NCBI GenBank assembly: GCA_019242135.1
Contig: JAFAWC010000146.1
Location: forward strand, 1-5,409
From: Mycobacteriaceae bacterium
GTDB lineage: Bacteria > Actinomycetota > Actinomycetes > Mycobacteriales > Mycobacteriaceae
Direction of reading: 5' to 3'
DNA: 5,409 nucleotides
Shown here: piece after piece, positions 1-5,409 of the stretch
How positions within the stretch are numbered: position 1 is the stretch's first letter
How the letters are laid out: each line of letters begins with the position of its first letter
Translations under genes and position numbers: made by a program
The notes under the pieces: generated by a model
Database searches by the model: none
Told to the model about the DNA's origin: nothing
What the model saw: the letters and a program-made list of their open reading frames with translations, nothing else

Positions 1-128
1 TCGCCGACGTCGTCGCGGTGCTCGGCCACGACCTGCTCGCCGCGCTCGCCGTCCACCCCGATGCCGACCTGAGCTCGACCGCCGCCCAGGCCGTCGCGGA
101 CGCGCTGGCCGCCCTCGAACAGCGGTGA
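1..128 (+). CDS. 3' end of an unidentified protein-coding gene
   Basis: An open frame enters from the left edge (first whole codon at position 3) and ends at a TGA at 126-128, giving the last 41 residues of a protein. Coding status is supported by third positions: 39 of the 41 codons end in G or C, as expected for a high-GC actinobacterial gene. The tail is rich in Ala, Leu, Val and Asp, has no cysteine, and ends in a likely amphipathic helix (AVADALAALEQR). No catalytic motif or domain can be recognised in so short a piece, so I assign no function. The gene converges on fadA3, and its stop codon sits one base before a strong hairpin. In M. tuberculosis the gene on this side of fadA3 is Rv1073, but I cannot confirm that this is its counterpart. 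Confidence 0.72.
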   Translation, partial: ADVVAVLGHDLLAALAVHPDADLSSTAAQAVADALAALEQR

Positions 129-129
129 C

Positions 130-157
130 GACGCCGTGGCCGTCAGGCCACGGCGTC
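130..157. terminator. Perfect hairpin between convergent genes, likely bidirectional terminator
   Basis: A perfect 12-bp inverted repeat (GACGCCGTGGCC / GGCCACGGCGTC) encloses a 4-base loop, GTCA. It starts one base after the stop of the left-edge gene and lies 9 bases beyond the fadA3 stop on the other strand, so it is correctly placed to end both transcripts. Neither side has a T-run, so it is not a classical intrinsic terminator. Hairpins without a U-tract have been proposed as terminators in mycobacteria, and Rho could also be involved. The structure is seen directly; its terminator role is inferred. Confidence 0.6.
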
Positions 158-166
158 AGTGAAGGT

Positions 167-1384
167 CTAGGACAGGCGCTCGACGATCATGGCCATGCCC
201 TGGCCGCCGCCGACGCACATGGTCTCGAGGCCGAACGTCTTGTCATAGGTCTGCAAGTTGTTCAGCAGGGTGGCGGTGATGCGCGCGCCGGTCATCCCGA
301 ATGGATGACCGAGCGCGATCGCCCCTCCGGAGACGTTCAACGCGTCTTCGTCGATGCCCAGTTCCCGCGCCGAGCCGAGCACCTGTACGGCGAACGCCTC
401 GTTGATCTCGAACAGGTCAATGTCGCTGATCGACATGCCCGCGTTGGCCAGCGCCTTGCGCGTCGCCTCAATCGGCCCGAGCCCCATGATCTCCGGCGAC
501 AGCCCGCTCACCCCGGTGGCCACGATGCGGGCCAGCGGTGTCAAGCCCAACTCCTGCGCTTTCTGATCGGACGTGATCACTACGGCCGCCGCGCCGTCGT
601 TCAGCGGACACGCGTTGCCGGCCGTCACCGTGCCGTTCGGCCGGAACACCGGCTTGAGCTGGCTCACCTTCTCGTACGTCGTGCCGGGCCGCGGCCCGTC
701 GTCGGTGCTGACCGTCGATCCATCGGGCAATGTGACCGGCACGATTTCTCGCTCGAAAAAGCCGTTGGCGATGGCCTGCTCGGCCCGGTTCTGGCTGCGC
801 ACACCCCAGTGGTCCTGATCCTCGCGGCTGATACCGGTAAGCAACACAACGTTTTCCGCGGTCTGGCCCATTGCGATGTAGACATCCGGCAGCCCGCCGT
901 CCTCGCGCGGGTCGTGCCATGCATCCGCGCCGGCGGCAGCCTGCGCGGTGCGCTCCTGCGCGTCCGCGAACCGCGGGTTGTGCGTGTCCGGCCAACCGTC
1001 CGATGTGCCTCTTCCGAACCGTGAAACGGTCTCCACCCCCGCCGAGACGAACGCGTCGCCCTCACCGGCCTTGATGGCATGGAACGCCATGCGGGTGGTC
1101 TGAAGCGATGAGGAGCAGTACCGGTTGACTGTGGTGCCCGGCAGGAAGTCATAGCCGAGCTCGACGGCCACCGCGCGGCCGATGTTGAACCCCGCCTCTC
1201 CGCCTGGCTGGCCGCATCCCATGATCAGGTCGTCCAGGTGATGCGGGTCGAGCGCGGGCACCTTATCGAGTGCGGCGCGCACCATCTGCGTCGCGAGGTC
1301 GTCGGGACGGATGTCGACCAGAGACCCCTTGGCAGCGCGCCCGATCGGCGATCGCGCGGTCGAGACGATGACGGCTTCGGGCAT
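167..1384 (-). CDS. fadA3: Acetyl-CoA acyltransferase (3-ketoacyl-CoA thiolase), FadA3-type
   Basis: This 405-residue protein has the full length of the thiolase family. It should cleave 3-ketoacyl-CoA with CoA to give acetyl-CoA and a shortened acyl-CoA, the last step of cytosolic fatty-acid beta-oxidation. All catalytic elements are visible: the acyl-accepting Cys90 in NRYCSSSLQ, the NEAF motif at 328-331, His360 in ALGHPFGMTGAR, and the second active-site Cys390 in CVGGGQG near the C-terminus. The conserved glycine-rich segment GNACPLNDGAAA lies at 256-267. The ATG start follows a strong ribosome-binding site, GGGGAGG (1389-1395, minus strand), with 4 bases between. It lies 58 bases downstream of the SGNH esterase gene on the same strand, so the two may be co-transcribed. 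Thiolase identity is certain. The fadA3 name rests on gene order and recalled length, since mycobacteria carry several fadA paralogues with different chain or sterol specificities. Degradative function is inferred. Confidence 0.93.
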   Translation of the reverse strand: MPEAVIVSTARSPIGRAAKGSLVDIRPDDLATQMVRAALDKVPALDPHHLDDLIMGCGQPGGEAGFNIGRAVAVELGYDFLPGTTVNRYCSSSLQTTRMAFHAIKAGEGDAFVSAGVETVSRFGRGTSDGWPDTHNPRFADAQERTAQAAAGADAWHDPREDGGLPDVYIAMGQTAENVVLLTGISREDQDHWGVRSQNRAEQAIANGFFEREIVPVTLPDGSTVSTDDGPRPGTTYEKVSQLKPVFRPNGTVTAGNACPLNDGAAAVVITSDQKAQELGLTPLARIVATGVSGLSPEIMGLGPIEATRKALANAGMSISDIDLFEINEAFAVQVLGSARELGIDEDALNVSGGAIALGHPFGMTGARITATLLNNLQTYDKTFGLETMCVGGGQGMAMIVERLS

Positions 1385-1388
1385 GACG

Positions 1389-1437
1389 CCTCCCCAGTGA
1401 CGGAACTACTTCGACGACGGACCTAAAGCAGAACCTA
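1389..1437 (-). promoter_or_regulatory. Candidate fadA3 promoter element and ribosome-binding site
   Basis: In the 58-base gap upstream of fadA3, the minus strand carries TAGGTT (1437-1432), which fits the mycobacterial -10 pattern TANNNT, and then GGGGAGG (1395-1389) just before the ATG. A start near position 1425 would leave a leader of about 40 bases. No good -35 hexamer is visible at 17-18 bases. The ribosome-binding site is convincing; the promoter is weak, and fadA3 may simply be read from the esterase promoter. Confidence 0.3.
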
Positions 1438-1442
1438 TCCCG

Positions 1443-2408
1443 TCAGTTCGCGGGTACCACGACCGGTGCCGGAACCCCCGTCTTCCGGCCCCACAACCGG
1501 GCTAACCGTCGCAGCCGGTTTCTGATCGTCCTCGCGTCGGCGGCGCGCGACACCCACGGCAGTTGCGGTACCGGACCGCCGGTCCATTCGCCGAGCGCGT
1601 TGCACAGGGCAGGGAACAGTTGTTTGGCGGCAAGCGCATAACCGGCCGCGGACGGGTGAAACTGGTCTTCGGAGAACAGCAGCTCAGGGGCGTGCAGGAA
1701 CTCGGGGGCGAGCAGGTCTGCCAAGGGCACCGGGATCCCGCCGGCATTACGAACCACGGCGGCCTGGGCGCGTGCCAAGCGCAACCCTCGGGTTCGCGCG
1801 GTCCATCGCAGCGGTTGGGGGATGGCGGTGATCACGCCGAAGTCCGGGCACGTGCCGACCACGACCACCGCGCCACTCTGCCGCAGCCGGCGCACCGCAG
1901 CGCCGAGCCGGCGCGCCGACGGACCGACGCCGTTGAGTGCGGTGATGTCATTGGCGCCGACCATGATGACCGCGGCGTCCGGGGCTGGTCCCGCGACGAA
2001 CATCGCGTCGACCTGGCCGGACAAGCCCTTCGACGTCGCACCGGATATCGCCTTGGTGCTCAATCGGATTCGTTTGCCGGTCTCCTCGGCGAGCCCGCGA
2101 GCCAGTAGCACGCCCGGTACCTGGTCGGCGGACCCACAGCCCAAACCGGTTGCGGTGGAGTCCCCGAAAATCATCAGGTGCAAATCGAACGGCATGCCGC
2201 GCAGCCAGCGCTGCGCCGGCCCACCGCCGGGGGTGTAGACCCCGTCGGCCCGCGGCGGCGCCTCCCATGTTCTCGGAATGACACGTCGCGTCCGATCGGC
2301 CTGCCCGCTCAAGAAGTTTCGGGCGCCGACGTAGGCGCCGCCGGAGGATGCCAGCACGCCCACGGCCGCCAGTGCAATGGTCGACCGCCGCGGTCCGCGC
2401 ATGCCCAC
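1443..2408 (-). CDS. Exported SGNH/GDSL-type esterase, Rv1075c-like
   Basis: This 321-residue protein is a likely carboxyl-ester hydrolase of the SGNH superfamily acting outside the cytoplasmic membrane. The N-terminus has an arginine-rich stretch (RGPRR, 4-8) and a hydrophobic segment (about 11-29) ending in VGA, consistent with a signal peptide or a membrane anchor. The four SGNH blocks follow in order: nucleophile Ser84 in IFGDSTATG, oxyanion Gly123 in SGATSKG, Asn153 in GAND, and the Asp248/His251 pair in DQFHPSAAGY. The C-terminal 30 residues are basic and proline-containing, with no recognised domain. The first possible start is GTG at 2408-2406, and an ATG lies two codons later (2402-2400). 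I chose GTG because a -10 element sits 6 bases upstream of it and no ribosome-binding site precedes either codon. The M. tuberculosis counterpart Rv1075c is reported as a GDSL-like esterase. The native substrate is unknown. It lies upstream of fadA3 and is divergent from lipU. Confidence 0.9.
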   Translation of the reverse strand: MGMRGPRRSTIALAAVGVLASSGGAYVGARNFLSGQADRTRRVIPRTWEAPPRADGVYTPGGGPAQRWLRGMPFDLHLMIFGDSTATGLGCGSADQVPGVLLARGLAEETGKRIRLSTKAISGATSKGLSGQVDAMFVAGPAPDAAVIMVGANDITALNGVGPSARRLGAAVRRLRQSGAVVVVGTCPDFGVITAIPQPLRWTARTRGLRLARAQAAVVRNAGGIPVPLADLLAPEFLHAPELLFSEDQFHPSAAGYALAAKQLFPALCNALGEWTGGPVPQLPWVSRAADARTIRNRLRRLARLWGRKTGVPAPVVVPAN

Positions 2409-2414
2409 GCCGCA

Positions 2415-2420
2415 AGTCTA
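2415..2420 (-). promoter_or_regulatory. -10 element of a likely leaderless promoter for the SGNH esterase
   Basis: On the minus strand TAGACT fits the mycobacterial -10 consensus TANNNT. Six bases (TGCGGC) then lead directly to the GTG start at 2408, which is the distance at which transcription normally begins. No purine-rich ribosome-binding site is visible upstream of the gene. Together this suggests a transcript that begins at the GTG itself, a common arrangement in mycobacteria. No convincing -35 hexamer is seen. Confidence 0.5.
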
Positions 2421-2440
2421 GGTGCGGGCTTAGCGGGAAA

Positions 2441-2458
2441 GCCCTGGAAACTCAGGGC
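2441..2458. promoter_or_regulatory. 6-bp inverted repeat upstream of the SGNH esterase promoter
   Basis: GCCCTG and CAGGGC form perfect 6-bp arms around a 6-base spacer, GAAACT. The repeat covers roughly the -35 region of the proposed minus-strand esterase promoter, where a repressor could block polymerase. Size and symmetry suit a dimeric regulator site, but a match of this length can occur by chance in high-GC DNA, and no regulator family can be named. Confidence 0.25.
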
Positions 2459-2484
2459 GGTCACAGACAAATATCAGATCCGGC

Positions 2485-2504
2485 ATCAAAACACGGTGTT
2501 TGAT
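2485..2504. promoter_or_regulatory. Dyad-symmetric candidate operator in the lipU/esterase divergent region
   Basis: The core AAACACGGTGTTT (2489-2501) is symmetric about a central G with 6-bp arms. Skipping one A at 2488, the symmetry continues with ATC/GAT, giving nine pairs over 20 bases. It sits in the most AT-rich part of the intergenic region, immediately upstream of the candidate -35 of lipU. Such a position and size suit a TetR- or GntR-type regulator. I do not recognise it as a KstR or KstR2 site. Symmetry is seen; operator function is inferred. Confidence 0.4.
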
Positions 2505-2506
2505 TG

Positions 2507-2536
2507 TTGAACAGATCGAAGATGTCAAGCTAAGTT
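2507..2536 (+). promoter_or_regulatory. Candidate housekeeping-type promoter for lipU
   Basis: TTGAAC (2507-2512) resembles a -35 box, and TAAGTT (2531-2536) fits the mycobacterial -10 pattern TANNNT, with an 18-base spacer. Transcription would start near 2543, leaving a leader of about 52 bases before lipU. The -35 box overlaps a small palindrome, TGTTGAACA (2505-2513), so a bound protein there could interfere with initiation. The assignment is by inspection only. Confidence 0.42.
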
Positions 2537-2583
2537 ACCGGGAATTGGCGTTCGGACCCGTCGGCCCGGCCCTACAACGGCGT

Positions 2584-2588
2584 AGGAG
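2584..2588 (+). promoter_or_regulatory. Ribosome-binding site fixing the lipU start
   Basis: AGGAG lies 6 bases before the ATG at 2595, which is ideal spacing. It supports this start and the 350-residue protein over later in-frame ATG codons (Met83 and Met84), which have no comparable site and would remove the N-terminal segment. Confidence 0.7.
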
Positions 2589-2594
2589 TGTGAA

Positions 2595-3647
2595 ATGACC
2601 GCAGCTACGAAGGTCTCGGGTTCTCCTCGCGCACACGTCGGCGCAGCTAAAGCGCTCAAAGCACGTAGATATCCGGTCAGCGACGGCGCGCCCGTAGAGG
2701 TGGTGGAAGACGGTCCTAGTATCGCCGGGCGCCTGGCGTGGCTGGGTGCCCGGCTAACAATTCGACCGACACTGACAATCGGCAGCCACCTCCCATTTGT
2801 GCCGTGGCCGTGGGGTCTCATCGATTTCGCGTCGCGCGCAATGATGCCCGTTCCCGGCACGGTCCGTGCGACGATCAAGTTGCCGAATTGCACGGCGCAG
2901 CTGGTTCGCGCCAAGGGGGTGCTGCCCGCCGACGGCACGCGACGCGTTGTGCTGTACATGCACGGTGGCGCGTTCTTGACCTGCGGCGCGAACTCCCATG
3001 GCCGCCTGACCACGATGATCTCGCATTACGCCGACTCGCCGGTGTTGGTGCTCAACTACCGGATGATCCCGCGGCACTCGATCGGCGAGGCGACCGACGA
3101 TTGCTACGACGGGTACCAGTGGCTGCGCGAACTCGGATACCAGCCGGATCAGATTGTGCTTGCCGGAGATTCGGCGGGCGGCTACCTGGCGCTGGCGCTG
3201 GCTGAGCGGTTGCTCGCCGAGGGAGAGGAACCAGCGGCGATGGTGTCGCTGTCGCCGCTGATGCAGTTGGACGTGGAGCCGAAGAAGGCGCACCCGAACA
3301 TCCGAACCGATGCGATGTTCCCGCCCAAGGCTTTTGACGCATTGGTGGCCCTCGTCGCGCGGTCAGCCGCGCGGCGCTTGATCGACGGCGAGCCCGAGCC
3401 GGTCTACGAGCCGTTGGATCACATCGAGCCGGGGCTGCCCCGCACGCTGATCCACGTATCGGGTTCGGAGGTGCTGCTGTACGACGCCCGGCTGGCCGCC
3501 CGGCGGCTGGCCGCTGCAGGGGTGCCCGCCGAACTGCGTGTCTGGCCCGGGCAGATGCACGTCTTCCAGCTGTGGGCGCCGTTGGTGCCTGAGGCGGTGC
3601 GGTCGCTGCGCCAGATCGGGGATTACATCCGCGAAGCCACCGGCTGA
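2595..3647 (+). CDS. lipU: HSL-family (family IV) esterase/lipase, LipU
   Basis: This 350-residue alpha/beta hydrolase of the hormone-sensitive lipase family should hydrolyse short- to medium-chain esters, probably in the cytosol since no signal peptide is visible. The oxyanion-hole motif HGGAF is at 123-127, and the nucleophile Ser193 lies in GDSAGG (191-196). His322 in GQMHVFQLW is the likely catalytic histidine. The acid member is less usual: the family's DPLxDE segment reads SGSEVLLYDARLAA here, so Glu292 is the likely acid with Asp297 as alternative. A glutamate here is known in some HSL relatives. Residues 1-90 form a cap-like N-terminal part without a clear motif. The protein appears longer than the LipU length I recall for M. 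tuberculosis (about 297), so the N-terminus may be annotated differently there. The gene is divergent from the exported esterase and is followed after 48 bases by cbs. The natural substrate is not shown. Confidence 0.9.
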   Translation: MTAATKVSGSPRAHVGAAKALKARRYPVSDGAPVEVVEDGPSIAGRLAWLGARLTIRPTLTIGSHLPFVPWPWGLIDFASRAMMPVPGTVRATIKLPNCTAQLVRAKGVLPADGTRRVVLYMHGGAFLTCGANSHGRLTTMISHYADSPVLVLNYRMIPRHSIGEATDDCYDGYQWLRELGYQPDQIVLAGDSAGGYLALALAERLLAEGEEPAAMVSLSPLMQLDVEPKKAHPNIRTDAMFPPKAFDALVALVARSAARRLIDGEPEPVYEPLDHIEPGLPRTLIHVSGSEVLLYDARLAARRLAAAGVPAELRVWPGQMHVFQLWAPLVPEAVRSLRQIGDYIREATG

Positions 3648-3663
3648 CGTCGACCGGCTCGGT

Positions 3664-3682
3664 CAGCCGCCATCGGCGGCTG
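3664..3682 (+). other. Strong hairpin in the lipU-cbs gap
   Basis: CAGCCGCC and GGCGGCTG form a perfect 8-bp GC-rich stem with a 3-base loop, ATC. It begins 17 bases after the lipU stop and ends 13 bases before the cbs ATG. No T-run follows. It could partly end lipU transcripts, stabilise the lipU 3' end, or shape the cbs leader. Being so close to the cbs start, it would lie at the edge of the initiating ribosome. Structure is seen; the role is undecided. Confidence 0.5.
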
Positions 3683-3695
3683 CGATCATGGACCC

Positions 3696-5102
<1,407 letters not shown>

Positions 5103-5105
5103 GTT

Positions 5106-5132
5106 CTGCGGGTTTTTCGTTGCACCCTGCAG
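5106..5132 (+). terminator. Imperfect hairpin after cbs
   Basis: CTGCGGGT (5106-5113) can pair with ACCCTGCAG (5124-5132) with one bulged T, giving eight pairs around a 10-base loop that contains a short T-run. It starts 4 bases after the cbs stop. No T-run follows the stem, and the pairing is modest, so it is only a possible terminator or attenuator before the next gene. Confidence 0.28.
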
Positions 5133-5147
5133 GCGCGACTTCTCAGG

Positions 5148-5192
5148 TAGGGTAAGCACCGCTTTGCCCGGCTGATCGCATCGAGAGGAAGG
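5148..5192 (+). promoter_or_regulatory. Candidate -10 element and ribosome-binding site of the last gene
   Basis: In the 95-base gap after cbs, TAGGGT (5148-5153) fits the mycobacterial -10 pattern TANNNT and would place the transcript start near 5160. A purine-rich GAGAGGAAGG (5183-5192) lies 5 bases before the ATG at 5198 and is a clear ribosome-binding site. No -35 hexamer stands at the expected distance. The ribosome-binding site is well supported and the promoter only moderately so. Confidence 0.45.
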
Positions 5193-5197
5193 CGCCA

Positions 5198-5409
5198 ATG
5201 ACCGAACAACCGCCGTCCGGGCCGCCGCCTGGAAGCTCTCCGCCGCCACCTCCCGGTGGTTACCCACCGCCACCGCCGCCTTCCGGTGGCGCTTACCCGC
5301 CCCCGCACGGTGAGGTCGCCGGAAGGGGGACCGGCACCAACGGAATGGCGATCGCGTCGCTGGTTTGTTCGGTGATTGGAGTGGCGTGCGGCATTGGGTC
5401 GATTGTCGG
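5198..5409 (+). CDS. 5' end of a proline-rich membrane protein, DUF4190-like segment (possibly pra-related)
   Basis: Only the first 70 codons lie in the window, and the frame is open to the right edge. Residues 1-37 are a low-complexity head beginning MTEQPPSG, with proline runs separated by Gly, Ser and Tyr. After a short linker (38-47) a hydrophobic segment starts with TNGMAIASL at 47-55 and continues with small residues and Cys57 and Cys64 to the edge, probably a transmembrane helix. The TNGMAIASL entry is typical of DUF4190 proteins, small membrane proteins of actinobacteria with unknown function. M. tuberculosis has pra (proline-rich antigen, Rv1078) after cbs, which also starts MTEQPP. 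In my memory, however, pra continues into an RDD-type membrane domain, so I leave the symbol empty. A clear ribosome-binding site supports the start. Confidence 0.8.
   Translation, partial: MTEQPPSGPPPGSSPPPPPGGYPPPPPPSGGAYPPPHGEVAGRGTGTNGMAIASLVCSVIGVACGIGSIV
5240..5305 (+). repeat. Proline-rich coding repeat
   Basis: Codons 15-36 of the last gene encode three proline runs separated by GGY and SGGAY spacers, a degenerate repeat unit of proline run plus Gly-Gly and Tyr. Such tracts are common in mycobacterial envelope proteins and vary in length between strains by slippage. It is a protein-level repeat rather than a mobile or regulatory DNA element. Confidence 0.6.

Noticed and set aside
685..698. 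A perfect 14-bp palindrome, CGGGCCGCGGCCCG.
   Set aside because: It lies inside fadA3 and encodes part of a DGPRPG segment. Palindromes made only of G and C arise readily in such coding sequence, and nothing suggests a separate function.
125..1024. A 299-codon open frame on the plus strand opposite fadA3.
   Set aside because: It is antisense to a complete thiolase with all catalytic motifs. Long antisense frames are expected in high-GC coding DNA, and the translation is rich in Arg, His and Ala with no recognisable domain.
2523..2528. A perfect TTGACA on the minus strand that could be a -35 box.
   Set aside because: No TANNNT -10 element lies 16-18 bases downstream on that strand (AATCAA is at 17), and it is about 115 bases from the esterase start, where a better -10 element exists.
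3360..3671. An 11-base direct repeat (CGGTCAGCCGC) at 3360 and again at 3660.
   Set aside because: Several 11-base matches are expected by chance in 5.4 kb of high-GC DNA. One copy is within lipU and the other is in the hairpin region, with no shared flanks.

Overview
The window looks like chromosomal DNA of a Mycobacterium or a very close relative. Base composition is high in GC with strong GC preference at third codon positions. The gene order (thiolase, exported SGNH hydrolase, HSL-type esterase, cystathionine beta-synthase) matches, from memory, the M. tuberculosis order fadA3 (Rv1074c), Rv1075c, lipU (Rv1076), cbs (Rv1077). The window has four complete genes and two genes cut by its edges. 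There are no RNA genes, CRISPR arrays, insertion sequences or other signs of a mobile element.

Layout. Positions 1-128 hold the 3' end of an unidentified plus-strand gene. It converges on fadA3 across a perfect 12-bp hairpin (130-157) that could stop transcription from both sides. On the minus strand, read from right to left, come an exported GDSL/SGNH esterase (2408-1443) and then fadA3 (1384-167), 58 bases apart. A 186-base divergent region (2409-2594) separates these from the plus-strand genes. It is richer in AT than its surroundings and holds two dyad repeats, a likely leaderless promoter for the esterase and a candidate promoter for lipU. On the plus strand follow lipU (2595-3647), cbs (3696-5102) and the start of a proline-rich membrane protein (5198 to the window edge). 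Hairpins lie in the lipU-cbs gap and just after cbs.

Function. The left half and lipU fit lipid handling: an exported esterase, a cytosolic HSL-family esterase/lipase and a thiolase for the last step of beta-oxidation. No shared pathway is shown by the sequence beyond adjacency. The cbs gene serves reverse transsulfuration (homocysteine plus serine to cystathionine) and carries a C-terminal CBS-domain pair of the kind that senses adenosyl ligands. In M. tuberculosis the next genes are pra (proline-rich antigen) and metB. Here the proline-rich head is present, but what follows it resembles a DUF4190-type segment, which differs from the pra sequence I remember.

This is mostly an ordinary core-genome region, and I found no convincing new multi-gene system. 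The points most worth a second look are the regulatory architecture of the divergent region, the leader of cbs and the identity of the last gene.
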